From the NCBI RefSeq assembly GCF_035222375.1, contig NC_085891.1, positions 62,001 to 126,000 on the forward strand: 64,000 nucleotides of DNA. The letters are read 5' to 3'. Each line of letters begins with the position of its first letter. The stretch's first letter is position 1. The notes under the pieces are model-generated. The model had not been told where the DNA came from, searched no databases, and worked only from the letters and a program-made list of their open reading frames with translations. Positions 10,460 through 24,500 of the stretch are shown here, piece by piece. This DNA comes from Podospora pseudocomata (taxonomy: Eukaryota; Ascomycota; Sordariomycetes; Sordariales; Podosporaceae). The translations under genes were made by a program, and so were the position numbers.

Positions 10460-12977
10460 TTAACCCCTGATAGCTGTCGCTGAATGAGCCTCGGCCCCGG
10501 AGAAGGGAAAGCGATCGGGCATCTGTTGTTGATAGGGATATTCGTTCGACGACGTACCAGCGAAGGAGGCAAAAGTCCCAGAGGGACGATCATTCTTCTG
10601 TCCCGAGGCAGTCGGTGCCGGGCCCACTAGGGTACTATCCGTTCTCTGTGTCGGAAAGCCCATGGTGGGAGACTCGGCCGGCGAAACACCCATGGCCACA
10701 AATGAGGGATGCTGCTGGAAGTAGGGATTTGAATCCTTGGGATGCAGGGAGTGGTGTTGAGTGCCACTGTGGGAGTGATGATAGTTGCCCATCTGAACTG
10801 GACTGCCTTCGTAACTTGATGTGCCGCTGCTGTTGTTGGACCGGAGTCCGTCATCGACACCATCAAAGCGGCCAGGCCTCGATGGGTCATGACTGTACAA
10901 GGGGCTGCTTTGCTTCGTGCCAAACTAGATACAAACGAGTTAGCTTCCATTGCTGTGAGGTATTGTTGATCAAGGCTTGCCTCCCGGTCTCTCCTGAGTA
11001 GACTCAAGGCAAAGCCAGCGATTATCGAGAAACACGTACAAAGCAGTATTTGTTGACCAGCTCCTCGTACGAGGCAGATGCGATGCTTGTGCCAGGGGAG
11101 TCGGTGCCGGGCACAGTGGCGGGCTTCACAACCGGGGGAGCTGTGACAACTGCCGCGGGTTTGACGGGCTTGTCAGACCGAGCCGACGATTCAGCCTTGT
11201 CTGTAGGCTTCACGTCGGCAGGCTTGGTGGTTGCGGTGTTGATCTGGGGGACGGCTCTCCAGTGTGGCTTCATGTACAAGCCATCAGACTTGGAGGCCAT
11301 GGTGTCCTTGGCCGTCTGGATGGCGAGGGTAAGAGAGGCGCCAAAGTCGTACCGGTTGGCAAATGCCTGTCCACTAGGAGGGGCGAGACGACTGGGCAAA
11401 TTATCACTGGGGAGGTTGGCGGCGCTCTTCACCCCCTTAAGACGAAGGCCACCGGTGCGCGACTCCCCAAGAAAGTCATGAATGGACTGGTCGAAATTGA
11501 TCTTGGTGCCGTCGCCAAATTCATCTGTACCAGTCAGCTTCACCTTTGGCTTCTGTGCCAAAGCACTGCTGGGCCGTCGGTTGCTCTTGGGAAGCCCGTT
11601 GAGCGGACGCGAGGCGGCACCAATGACTCCCTGCTTGCCGTTTTGAGGAAGCATCTTCTTGTGGAAGTCGACCTGGAAGTTGGTCCCGTTGTTGTTGTCC
11701 CAGTGATCTTGCCCGTTGAAGCTGAATCTGATGCAGAAGTATAAGGTCTTGGATTCCAAGTTGGCAAGATCCGACAGCTTGATGGTAAAATTGAAGCGAT
11801 CCTGAGGGTACGGTGTATCAACAGGCCGGATGTCCGAGATGTACTCGGCGGCGACCTCGGATGTTGTCTTCCAGTAGTCCAACGTGAATCTGCAAACGAC
11901 ACTCTTCTGGAAAGCAAGGTTCGCGACGGCGACTGAGCCGATCAGACACTTCTGGTCCTTGGACAGCCATACCCGCTCCAGCCTAACAGTTTGGGACTTG
12001 CGTGCCGGGGTCTCCACAGGGAAGGTCGGCATGGTAATTTCCCATTCGAAAGGAGGTGACCGAACAGCCGCTCTGTTGTCACCAGAAAACGGATACTCGG
12101 TGTCACTGTCGTAATGATCGATCGGGGACGATCCTGCACTGACGGCCAGAGGACGATCCACCTGTAGAAAGTGCCTCACGTGCTCGAGATGTGAGTCAAA
12201 GTGGACAGCCTTGGAAAACGTGGGCGTCCCAGGCATGCTGGACGGCCGTCGGCGTGATGGCGGGCGCAGGGCCGGACGAACCAATTCACCCGACTTCTTT
12301 CGAACCATCTGCGGCTTTCGCTGCATTTCACTGTCGGATTCTTCGTCAGAACCGGTTGCCGAGCTGCTGGCCGACTTGCTAATGGTGATATGCGGCTCTG
12401 TCTGTGATCTTGCGTGAGAGAAACGGCGATTTGACCCAAGTAGACCGTCGAGAGAGCTTGTGCTGAAGCTATGATGCATGCCTTGAGCGAGAGCGTTGAC
12501 CTGCGCCGGCAGAACAAGCAAATCGCCAGCATCGGGCGACTGGTTATCCGTGACCGTGCCCTTGGATGGGGAGTTGGGCCGCTGCTGAGGAATCTGACTG
12601 GCTACATCCTGAAGCTCCTTGAGGTTTTCGATCTTTCTGGCTTGTGGCATATCGTCGTCCGATGAGTCGGGTGGAGAAATTATCGCGGCGTTGGGCATTC
12701 TTCGGTCACCTGTGATGGGCGGTGGCGATTGCCGCACACTGGTGCTGATAACCAACTTCTGCAGGTCTTCGGACGTCGATTCCGGTGTAGGTTCGGTTGT
12801 TGAACGCTGAGCCGACGCTGAGGGAGTACGGCGGTGCTTCATCAGATACGAGGCCGATCGAGGGAGGACGGGGCGTGAGCTGGGACTTTGTTGATGGAAT
12901 GATGGCCTACGACTTCCGTCCGGCGACGTCGGGACCGATGTGGCCGGCGACCTGTGACTGGGTGGTGTATAGGGCAT
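10460..12977 (-). CDS. CBM21 protein phosphatase 1 (Glc7) glycogen-targeting subunit
   Basis: Two exons: 11040-12977 and 10460-10924. The intron at 10925-11039 (GTACGT to TAG) joins VNKYCF to FGTKQSSPLYSHDP, giving 800 aa. The N-terminal third is Ser/Pro-rich and disordered. An RVxF-type PP1-docking motif, KAVHF, lies at 256-260. A CBM21 glycogen-binding domain covers ~310-440 (RLERVWLSKDQKCLIGSVAVANLAF; TLDYWKTTSEVAAEY; DRFNFTIKLSDL; FCIRFSFNGQDHWDNNNGTNFQV). The tail is Ser/Gly/Gln-rich. Yeast relatives Gac1, Pig1 and Gip2 bring Glc7 phosphatase to glycogen synthase. The ATG at 12977 starts the open frame; a long leader upstream is likely (see 14228-14283). Confidence 0.9.
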
Positions 12978-14400
12978 TGTGTGCTATGATGTTCCGATGC
13001 AAGGATGACGATTTGAAAGCCCGTTCAGTCCCTGGACAAAAGGCAAAATCGCCTGCTCCTGGTGCCGAGAGAATGGTCTGGTGCCCGCAAGAGAAGTGAA
13101 AGGCTAACGTCAAAATAAGGTTAGCGATCTGTGCACACCCAGTCTGATAGCACCAGTAGATAAGGCTATGAGAACCCAAGCACCGACAAGGTGGACAAAA
13201 GATGGTGTGCTGGTCCGGGTCTCGATGGCGTTCTCTCAGACTCTTTCTCTTTCAGGTTCTCGAAGCCAAATCGGGGGGATTTCGACCGGCATTTCTTTGT
13301 CTCGCCGGCACCCAAGTACTTACCACTTTATCACAACCAACGGCGGAGGCAAGAAATTCCGGCAATATTTCAGCAACGGAACTGGCGCTCGGGAATGTGC
13401 AGGGAAGAAAGGAGGATGGTTTAATCGTTGGTGGTGTCGGCAATCTCGTGGGTTGCCTGGGTTTGCAAAACGGATGCTGTTGACAGAAGCAAGAAATGAC
13501 CGGAGGGTCGGAAGGTCGACACGGTGGGCGGCCAGCAGTGGTAGGTATAGCAAGCAACTGGCAGGTGATGGGAGAGCGTGTGCTGAATGCTAAATTGAAT
13601 GCAAAATGCCTGTCCGGGACACGGCCGCTGTCGGGGTTGAGTCTGTTTCCGGCAGTCCGGCTCCTTAAATGCCAGCCCTCGGTACTGGCAAAAGGTTGAA
13701 TTCGGCCTCGTGGGTTCGACTTGAGGACAGTGGTCGAAGTTGAGATGGTGACAATGGGGGACGGCTGGTGCAGGAGGCAAGGGGCACGTTCGTAAGGATG
13801 GCGACTAGTATTGTATCCTCGTCAGTAGGCCACCTTGGACAGAGGAAGGCAACGGCAGGCCTTGGGATGTTGTCAAAAGTAAACACAGGCCTGGTGTTTG
13901 CGGCGAGAGAGAGGAATGAGACTGTTGGACTGGAGCAGCGGGACTGCACCAGTTTTGAATGACGGGGCTGTGGAATGGGTGGACTGGGATAGGTGACCAG
14001 GGGGGTGGGCCAAGAAAACACACCCACAATCACCAACCTGGAAGTCGATCGTACCTCTGGCGCTGGGCCCGAACCAGCCAAGACGCTCAAGGTGGCCCAA
14101 TGTACAGGCTCCGAAATGAGCAATGGTCGGTGGGCGGAAAATGGTTTCTGGTCGGGACACAGCTCGCTACAGTGCAGAAATTGAAGAGAGGGGATGTGGT
14201 ATGGGCGACACGAGCGGGCGGTCGTGATGGAGGGAGAGAGGGGAGGGGGAGAGAGAGGAGGAAAAGAGAGTGAGAGAGGTGAGATGGTGAGGTTGTGGTG
14301 GACGAGGGAGGCGATGGTGAAGGAGTAATCGTAAGCGTTGACAAGGAAGTCAAAGTGACCGGATGCAATGGGGCCAGGGAGGCGTGGGCCGAGTGAGTGG
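12978..14400 (-). promoter_or_regulatory. probable long 5' leader and core promoter of the CBM21 gene
   Basis: Upstream of the CBM21 start, the minus strand becomes strongly pyrimidine-rich at about 14228-14283 (GA-rich as printed). CT-rich blocks like this commonly sit just upstream of transcription starts in filamentous fungi. If transcription begins near 14.2 kb, the leader is about 1.2 kb. It contains several minus-strand short ORFs (for example 13665-14123, 13421-13780) that could act as uORFs. This is inference from composition only. Confidence 0.4.
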
Positions 14401-17400
14401 GAAGTGGAATGGTGTTTGACGCTGGGGGGGGCTCACCGGTACCAGGATACTTCTAGGCCTGCGCTTGCAGGGATGCAGCCTTTCCAATTTTTGGCGGGAG
14501 TGGAGACGATGGCGAGGCGAGTTGGCCCACTCGCAGCTGCTGCCCGGTGCGAGGGCCAGCATCCCTGCCATGTACACTGTGTGAGTGAGCAGCCGTTCAC
14601 AGCCAGAGTCCGAGCGTCCAGGAGCTTCCCGATGCCGGCCAGCCGTATCAGAGATGGATGGTTGCTGATAAACCCTCAGACATTCGTCCCATCAGTGAGC
14701 ATGTTGATATAAAACTGCCTCATTCCTCTCTTCTTTCTTTCGGCCGGCCGACACTCGCCTTCGCGGGAGCACAGACGGCGTCGGAATTAGAGTTCAAGCA
14801 TGCAACGGGCTCTCACCGTGACCGACAGGCCGCCTACTACTATCTCCTATACTAGGCAAGGTCGATAGATAAGACATTCATGGATTTACGCTACAGAGTA
14901 TCAAGCAGTCCTCTAGAATAATGCCATGCTGCAATGCTGCAATCCCCATCGGGTTGATGGGATTATGCCAGCGTCCACAGTCGGGCATCTCTCTTGTCAA
15001 CAGCTCCAGTATGAAACATGGACTGGACACTGCCATGTTGCTTTGGGCAGGGTGGCCCAGCCAACCGCTGGGTTTGCCTCGAGCCTATTGCTCACGTTGT
15101 TCATCCATCGACATCAGCGGCAAGAAGAGAAACTCATCTCCGTTGCCCAACATCAAACACCGACAACAAGTCAACGACAGCGCTGTGGGGGAATGAAACC
15201 ATGCTTTGTCACCTCGCCTGTGTTGGTCTTGGCATACATTCATGCTGTACGGTACAATGACGTCGGTGAAATGCTCGCGCTTGCTACAGCCACTCAGAGC
15301 CCTTATGCCAACAAACTGTTTGTTTTTACGGCGTATCGGTCAGTAACCCTTGCATTTATTTGACTGGACAAATGTTTCTTCTTTCTGGCCCACGAGGCGT
15401 TGCAAGCCACGCCCGCATTTTGTCTCGCACAAATTCTTTTTGCCCGTTGCTTGCCCTATCTTCTTTCATGAACGTCAGCCATTGTCATAATAAAATATAT
15501 CAAAATCTAGACTTCCAGGTTACCCCAAAGCAGCATCTCCAGCTGTTGTTTGTCATTGTTTCACCGAGGGGAGTCCAGGACACGGGTTTCCATAAACGGC
15601 AGAAGAGGCGATGTGGGGATCCAGGTCAAGGTTCTCAGACATAATGTCGTGAATGTCTACCGCGCCGCAAATACTGGCTTCAAGAGAGCTCCTCCAGCTT
15701 TCAACCTGGAGCCCAACATCGAGTCTCTTGCATTGTTCTTTGCGACTGTTGCATCGCTCACGAGCACCTTCCAGTGGTCCGGTCATTCATCGTGTATCCG
15801 TCCAGCAGGCGGGGGTTCGAATCGAAATGCGATTCCCAAAAGTTAGGCCCATCCAACGACAGACGGCTCTCAGCCCACGTTGGAGAAACCAGCTCTGATG
15901 TGAGACGAATCGGCGATTGGCCAACAGCCAACATTGCCTAACGATGCCGGGCTGGCGCTAATCCCCCATCTGGCCTGACGAAAATATTTTTAGCGGGAAA
16001 CGGCCCCGCCACGGCGATTGCGCAGCAACTTAGAACCCTCATCGAACCCTCAATGCGCCTCCCCCTCATCGTCTCGACCACCAGGTGAGGCTTTGACGGC
16101 GTGACGGCCCAGGAATCAACTGTGACCCTTGAATCCTGGACTTGTTCCGTTCTCTTCAACTTCACAACTCACCGAAACCCTCTGCTCCCGGAGGGTCCCG
16201 CCACGAAGCCGGAGCATGATGCCATCCTGCAACTTCTGCGCAGCGGCCTGGAGCTGAGTTGTTCAAAGATGAGATGCAGGTCGTATTTTGAACAGCTAAT
16301 TCTTTTGCTCCAGACTTTCCCCGCTTCCATCCTCCTCTGACCATGAAGAACCCCTAGCCCAACTGGTCGGTAGGCTGGCAAGATCTGTCAACACCATCTC
16401 CATCGCGGCCCGAATCTCGATCCTAGTTGGCGATGCGGGAGGTTGAGTTGCATACAGTAGCCATCCAAGAGTCAGCTCCCCGTGCATAACTACCTGAGAG
16501 GGGCTCAAGGGGGTCGAGCGGTCCAAGTATCTACGTCCACGTAAACACGGCGTCGGTTGAACTCTCCACAGGACTGATTCTAAAGTAGTGTTGAGAACGC
16601 TGCTCTCCAACATCAAGCGGCCTCGAAACAATAGCGCATTGGCCCCGGTGGAGAAGACGAGGTTGTCATAACCATCAATCGTTAAAATCTCTTCTTCCCT
16701 CTGCACAGTGCGGGGGATGATTGTTTCTTGGATCTCGGAGACTTCTCCTGACTCCCCAAGAATATGCCAAGGCTTGGGCTATCAGCCTGCGATGAATTCA
16801 GGTGCAGTGATTGGCTAGACAAATAGTTCTTCGAATGTCATCTTGGCACAGACAACGGCTTGGTCTCGACACAAACCCTCTTACGATGTCAGCCGGTGCC
16901 AGGGAGGCCTGTGTCTTGCATGGGCCAACTCACCTGGCACCCTGGGCAATTGCCTGGATCTGAAGCAAGCGACGGCACAAGCCTCGACAAACAGACCAAG
17001 AAAAAAATCTCTTCAAGCAGGGCAGAGCTGTTGACGTTGGGGATGCCACTATCAAAGCACCTCCGCGGCTCTTGCCATTTTCTGCGTAGCCTACCCCCAC
17101 GCCTCCTATCAAATTTGTTTTCTATCACGGCTGTCCGAACGTAGCAGCTTCCAGGTTGATCGTCCATCGTCCAGATAGATTCCTTCTCTTGCAGAACTGA
17201 CCTGCTGCATCCAGACAACTCGCGTCTCCAATGCAGCCTCCTTCTGTAGCACCATGCCGTGCATCGAGATGGTTCTCTTGGCAACGATAAGTGAAACTTT
17301 ATTATCGGTCAGGAAAAAAAGCAGAGCAATTTCTGCCGTAGAGACTGGCATATCTCCAGGCTCTCACCGAAGACCAATTCTTATCGCAGCTCCCATCCGA

Positions 17401-18216
17401 ACCCTGTATTCCCGTATCCGTTCGTATTGCGGTGTATAATACATCCCATGTCGCCCACCCCCCCGTGTCACACCTTGTCTCTGCTGCAATCCCCCAACAG
17501 TCCAGACATTCGCCATCTGCCCCACATCTGCACGGACAAAGAATATCCAGCCTGCCTTATTACATTGTTTATCTCACGTCAGGCAGACCTGCAATGGCAT
17601 TCCCTGGGCAAGAACAAAGTCCTCTTCCCATGGCAAAACCCGAGCCGTGAGCAAAAGCCTAGAACTGCCATCATACCATCAGGAACTTGGTTTTCGCAAT
17701 GCTTGGGCACCAAGAGTGGACCGGTAGCAGTGTATGTGTGAGCGATGGAGGAATGGCAAGACGACAACTCAGCTCTGCATCAGTTAAGGCGGGGTAGGTA
17801 GAGTTGGAGTTTTGCGGGGAAGGCAAGCAATGGAGAACATCCAGCATTCGACCCAGAACATCAGCAAGATAATTGAACGGTTTATCATGGGAGTCCGAAC
17901 TCAGTCACCCAACAACAAATTTAGATGCTTCGGTCCAGTAGTTATTACCAGGTGGCGGCGCGGACAGCACCTGACTGACGCCGGTGGCGGCACAGGACAT
18001 GGTCAAATAATTATTTGTGTTGGTTCTGGGCAGTGGTTCCTATTTTGCTGTGGCTTTTGCGACACCCATGCCATGCCGACATGCGGATTTGTTTCAGCAA
18101 ATTTGAGACACGGCAGGCCAACGCTGCATGGTTCTAGAAACTTGCCAGTACGGTGTGCCTTTGTGATAATCCTTTGTGAGATGGCTTATGAGACAAGAAG
18201 CCCACGAATGTTTATG

Positions 18217-18232
18217 TACACGTATACGTGTA
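18217..18232. repeat. perfect 16-bp palindrome
   Basis: TACACGTATACGTGTA is its own reverse complement. It could be a dimeric transcription-factor site (it contains two ACGT cores) or chance; I have no other evidence. Confidence 0.5.
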
Positions 18233-21200
18233 GTGTAAATCGGAGGAGTGATGGATTTCGCAGAGTACTCTCTCTGTCAGGTTATTACCCATTGGGCAAG
18301 CCACCCCAGACAACAGAGAACCCTACAAACGTTATTGCCAAGCGAGAGGCTTGCCTGCCGTGATGGCAAATGCTCATTTTCAGGTTGTCTCTCTTATCGT
18401 GAGCCATTGACCAATCAAAGAGGATGATGTCCTGAGCCACATGTGCGCTACCCAAGCTTTGGCCAACTGCTTTGTCCCGGACAGTGCTGCGCTCGCAATC
18501 ATCGCACGGTGCCATCTTGATTTTTGGAGGATATTTCTCACCTCCAACTCCTGTCAAAAGCATCGACCCCCATCCCCGCGATGACATCCCGATGCACTCC
18601 TGCGGCAAAAGCTTTTACGCAGGCTGCCGGGAAACATGTTTTGCATTTCATTCATGCATTACTTCAACTAGATGCGAGGTGAGGAGGCGAGTGGTTCGTC
18701 CACTGGGCACGGGGAACTGCTTCGCTTCTATCTTTACTTCCATCAATTCATCAAATTCAGTAGCTCTTCCGTTTTTCCTTTCTCGTCAATCCAAAACGCC
18801 TCAGCAAAACACGATACAGATTGGTGGGTCAGTGATTCTGATATGTGGTTTCAATCTCCCATATCTTCCGCTGCTACATATTCCCGCACACATCGGAAGC
18901 CGCTTTTTCGGATGGCCCCTCGTCGGATATTCACCCCCCACCCCAAATAGTAATGTCAATCACTCAATCACTTGAAACGGCATGTACTCTCTCGACCGTG
19001 TCGCGCTAGAAAAAGAGCACGAGTGTACCTTTGGTAGGCAATGCCGGACACCATGGGCAATGGTCTGAAAAGCGTCCAAAAGATAGCTTCATGGCAGCTT
19101 TCATTTCCCCTCCGTCCGTCATAAACGACCTGACACGGAGCAAGATCTAGGCAGTCAGGGTCCCCTTCTCCGTGGGGAAGGGTCTTGCCCCGACCCTCTC
19201 TTCGATCGACAACGGGCATCTCTCCAGCTCATTCTACTTGACAATGGCCCCCAACTCATATCCCAGTCCTAATGGGCAAGCCTTGCCGGTTTCAGTAGTA
19301 GGAGCAAACTGGATGGGATTTTTGGCAATGCCATGGGCATGGCATGACGGCTCGTGAAATTCGGTAGGTCCGGTCTGCAGCTGCCAAATATTGTGCCCAA
19401 GGGGATCGAGCTTCCCCTCTTTCTCCTGGCCCGCCAACGGACTGGAGTGCCATTCATCCTGTATTCGGCGCGGCAAGTTCCTTGCTAGAACACTGTTGTG
19501 CGTCAATGATGGTGTGGATGTCGCAGAAAGTGTCGACCGAGCCACATCCCAATGATCCCCCACCACGCACCGGTGAGAAAGGATTGGTCCTCATTGTGTC
19601 TAAGACTGCCCCTGTAGGCAGTCTGCCCACCGATTAAAATTGCTTGTCTTTTGGCTCGACAGGGGATTTTCCAAGTTTTGAGTTGCATGCTGAAAAGACC
19701 AGACCATTGCTCGCATGAGGAGTTGACACCAACCGCCAATGGGACAAGAAAAGGCCACTGTCGAACATTGAAAGAGAGAACTCTGTACATACGCGTAAGG
19801 GCTTTTCTTCACCTAAGCTTCATCAAGTTCTCTATGAGTGTACATACAAATATCGCGAAACGATATCCGGATTTCGGGCGGAGGCATGGGCTCTGTCCCA
19901 ATCGTACCACCCATCGATATCGCCATCTATTTATTACAGGCAGGCCGGCAGTATGCAGGCTGGTTAACGCTCATCATACACTATCAGGACCCTTCGGAAC
20001 AACAATCCCGATGCTGGATTTCGCTGGACACACAATTACTCACCATCCCACGTTCACTCGCAAGGTGCAGGACCCAGACGGCTCGTAGAAGAGATTGGTC
20101 TACGTCTCCATGCCACACGGGTAGTCTCCCCCCCCCTCCCCCGGTTCATAGGTCTCGTGAGCTGCAAAAACCTTGATTTGGTGGTTTGGGGTTTGGCATT
20201 TCTGTGAAGGTATTCGGGCCCGGAGTTCACGGATGAAAGCGGTGACAAGACGGAGGCAGGGGCTCGGCACCTCGTGCTCTGAGCCAAGCACGGCAACTGG
20301 AGCTCAGGCTTCCTGGACTCCTCCCAAAAAAAAAGCGAGCCAAGAGAACGCACGCAATTGGCACTAGCACTAGGCCGGAAGAGGCATGGTCTCTGACAAG
20401 ACCCATGCTCTCTATCCAATCCCTTGCTCCATGACGTCGTTGATTTGTCTCGGCAGGCACGCAAAATCGGTGATTCTGGAGCAACATCGAGAAGCTCGAC
20501 TTTTCCGATCCCAGGGGCCTCTCTCTACTGCATGTACACTACTGTGCACTACTAGGTGTGGTGAAAACTCTGTCCCCCGTTCCATTGCAGTCTCAAATTT
20601 CGCGTCGACGCACCCAGCCCCTCCTTGTGGATGTGTTTGATATATGCACCTATCATAGGTACGGAGCATCCCCATTTGTGCTTACTGGCGCGGGTCGTAT
20701 TAAGCCAGGCCTCGGGTCCGTTGCTATGCCCGGCGATACCTTCTTGAGCTCAGACGGCGGTGGTGATCTGGTGTGTAGCCTGCTCAAAGTTCTTTTGCAA
20801 GAAAAAGCTCGAGCCATCCTCAACCGCGGGGTTGTCAACCCCCCACCCCCCGTACAAAAAGCGTGGGGTTGTATGTATATCCACCCAAACAGCACAGATC
20901 ATTAAGACTTTAAGAGTCTGGACTGTGACCGATCCACTTCAGCGCAACCGCAAGCCTCTTGAAGACATTTGCTTCAGATGGCGCAGATTTTCCTCAACGA
21001 CGACTCGCCGCGCCGCGCCGCTTGCCCGCAGTGATGCGAGAACAGGTGATCTCTTAGCGTCCCATGTGAGGGATGAACTCATTCATCAATGGGGAGGTCG
21101 GTGAGTGAGAGGAAAACAAATGGAAGCGCTGGCCGCGGGGCAACACCGAGGAAATCCTTGCACCACCCCACGCTGCTCAGCCGTGTTCAGAAAGTCCACT

Positions 21201-21529
21201 CACTGCCGCCAACAACAACCTGGAGAGGCTATAAGCTGTATCTACTACCTAGACCGGAGTTTGATGGGCTTGGGACGCAATCGGGGTAAGACAAGCGAGG
21301 TGATGAGAAAATCACATCATCCTTCATCAATACAGTAGGTATTGAGAAGTTCTCTGTCACCCCTCCGGTGACGCTCTGTTACCAGCACCCACGCCACACA
21401 CCGACCAATTAGGTGCCATGCTTTCCACTTTGGCGCTTCGACTTGCCCTATCAGGAACCAGCAGAATGGCGGTGAAGTTTTTGCTGTTCACTTCACCTTG
21501 AAATTGTGTGCTTGAAAGGGGCATTGATG

Positions 21530-21572
21530 CGAGGGCTCGTCATTGCGAAGACTCGTCAATGACGAGCCCTCG
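21530..21572. repeat. 16-bp perfect inverted repeat (hairpin)
   Basis: CGAGGGCTCGTCATTG at 21530-21545 is matched exactly by its reverse complement at 21557-21572, with an 11-base loop between. In RNA or cruciform DNA this would be a stable stem. The arms contain TGACG, the half-site of bZIP/CRE-type regulators. No gene abuts it. Confidence 0.75.
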
Positions 21573-24500
21573 ACATTGATCGGGATAAAGCATCCATAAT
21601 GTGCTCATGAAGCTGCCCAGACAGCTGGGTCGAGACCTTCTCCGGCACCGGTAAGTATGATGGGCTTGGTTCTGGTATCGTCTCAGAATGCAAACACAGT
21701 TACTGACCTACGAGCAGAAGAAAGGCTTCGATCGTTGGCCTCGGTCGTTGGCACGGAAGTTCAAAAACCTGCATGGCCTTGGGGACGCCTACGCATCAGG
21801 CTGAGAGCGGCTCATAACTCCGTCGACACGCCATTTTTGAGTTCTGCCGGATGGTTCAAGTTGTGCCGCCCTGAACTCCAAAGTTCGTCCTCGATTCAAG
21901 TAGCAGCTTTCCTGACCGGTGTCCCGCATCCAACCTTGGAAAGACTCCGCTTCCTGAGTCTAGTCCTGAATCGACCTTGCTACTTCTTCAAACCGCCGCT
22001 GGACGCTGCATCCATTGGTGCAGTTCTCTACCAATAGACAACTGGGCCAGTTGTTGTGTCTTGTCTGGAGCAATGCCGTCCTCAACGCAGCTCAGGCGAC
22101 ATAAGAGGACGCCACCATCAAGATTCTCCGGCAGCACAAGGACGTAACATCCTCACCTCCATTCTCTGGCACTCTGCAAAGCAACGGTCCCCTACGCCTA
22201 AAGGCAAGTCTTGCAGCACCAGAGTGGGAATGGCTTCCACGCCAACATTCTTGGATGATGATTACATAACCCGTATAATACCCTCATGCACCGACTTGCA
22301 TGAGTTCGACAATCAGCTTCAAGGGAACAGAAGTCATCGAAATTCGCCGCATATCCTGCACTGTGTTGTACAGCAGCATCACGATGTTGACAGGACGTTG
22401 GCCCAATACATGGTGGGGATTGCATCGGCAAAATCAGGGGCCCCTCATCGTGACCCCTCCTTTTTGTAATGGGAACCCAGGATGATCCTTCAAATTCTGC
22501 AGAGACAATGTCCAACGATCCAGCTCTCGGACTCGCAAGTGGAAAACACCAGAGGAAAAGCGCCGATGCCATACTACAAAGGCGTTACTATTATGTACGA
22601 CATACCCTGCCCTTGGGGCGTGTCGGCAGCAATATGGAGACGGCCAGCCCGCTGTCACGACATCCAGACCATCGACAGGTTGTTCAGGGATGTCAGAAGG
22701 CTGATGAGGTCGGGACCAGGGATTCTCCCGGGTGGGGCCAAGATCGCCAGCCATCACCTCCGGGGCCCGTCCGGCATTCAGAGCCCTTCAGCTTCCACTA
22801 ACCCACCCACCCTTCCCACGATTCGACAAGCGGCGCTTGGTGCACAAAACGAAGGGGCCCACTGCGCCAACCAATTCGAGATGTTCTTGCCTCAACCTCT
22901 GGAAAGGCACAAAGGCTGGCGCGCCTTGAACGAGGATGAAGACTTTTTGTGTGATAGAGCCACACTACTGCAAGCTGGTTGCAGTGTGACTGTCTCCTAT
23001 CTACCGGTGCGCCGGTCAGACCGCTCTGCGGCGATAACCTCACTGCATGCACCCTTCTGAACCTCAACGCCACCACATGCATCTGGTTGGTGGCTTTTTG
23101 TCACCGCACTTAGTGTACATAGGTGTTTCTTGTTGGAAGAGTGAAATGGAGGGTCCTGCTGGTCGGTGATTTTGTAACCAGCCAAGACTTGTAAATGCAT
23201 ACCAAAAGTGGCGATTTCACCAACAGATTTGACATTCAGCGCATCTAATACGAGAGAAGCAAGGCTGCCACTTGGCTAGGTCTGACTAACGATCCTACCA
23301 TGCAGTAGAGACCCGCTGCAAACCAGCTGAATTTTCTCCTCCCATGCACCCTCCACTGGTTCCCTCGATGCTGCCAGCAGCACAACACAGCATGTCACTC
23401 CATGAACAGTCTTTGGTGATTAGACCCAGTCGTGCCAGTAAACCCCACCAAGTGGCTCACCTCCTTGACCACTGCTGTAACAAGTGGAAAACTGACTGGA
23501 GCCACCAAAAGCCAACCACCACCCGAGAACCACCGAGACCCGTAACAACAGAAGAGCCGGATATCTCGGCCGTTCCATCAAGATTCAGTGCCTAGTGTAT
23601 GAGCCGGACGCACACAATGCCCGCATCCGACTGACGGCATCCTCATAGGTATGAAAGGCCGAGACGATGCGTAGTGTCTTGTACGTACTTGGAGATGCAA
23701 AACTCGCCGGTGCTGTTTTGCTGCCGGGTCGGCATGGCATTGGCAATGGCATGGTATCCAAAGTGGTCTGATCTGCAGCTTTGCACAAGAAAGTGGACTT
23801 TGCCTAGCCGCAGCTGGGAAGGTGAGGTGGATGGTGTTATCGCGCCTCAAAGAAGCCTCTCAAGGTTCTTTCAGGCATGCTCCAGACGTTTCCCTCGATT
23901 TCATTCATCACTTGTAGTGTATTATCGCCAACACGGTCAGCCGGGCAAGACCCAACACTCATTACATTTCCGCCCAAGGTACATCTTTGCTTTAGCCCAG
24001 CAACACTGTTTTATTCATCATTGTCTTTGTCGCGAAAGGGTCTGCCAGGTTAAGGGCGACAACATCCGGACCCTGTCAGATCGATCGCCGGGCAGGTTCG
24101 CCCGCCCCCCGTGCCGACAGCGGCGCGGCACAGTTCTTTCAGTCACTCAGCCGCTGCCGCATGGCCATCCGACGTTAGTTTTTTGGCTTTTTTCTTTTTT
24201 CTCCATCCGTCTCGTTTGGCCGATGTTTCCTGAATAGCTCGGCAAGCAAAGGGTATAAAGTAAGAAGGACGGTTCGTTATCTCCTTCAATGCCATTCGTG
24301 CAACCTTCCTTCGCATGCCAACTCGAGGGCTTGAGATAGGCCCAGGGAAAGGGAGGGTTGCAATCCTGTTTGGCACTTTTTGGCCACCCTTTTGGTTGAT
24401 GGATTTGATAAAGATGATGAGAACTGATGGACCGCATTGCATATCTGCAGCACTCCTGCTGTCCGGCCTGCCCTCCTTCCCTTCGCGCTGCGAGGTGCGA

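Noticed and set aside
15810-15830. GGTTCGAATC, a B-box-like word suggesting a tRNA
   Set aside because: No T-stem partner, no A box and no cloverleaf can be drawn around it.
22482-23060. 192-codon plus-strand ORF in the desert
   Set aside because: No motif, atypical composition, and overlapped by similar ORFs on the other strand.
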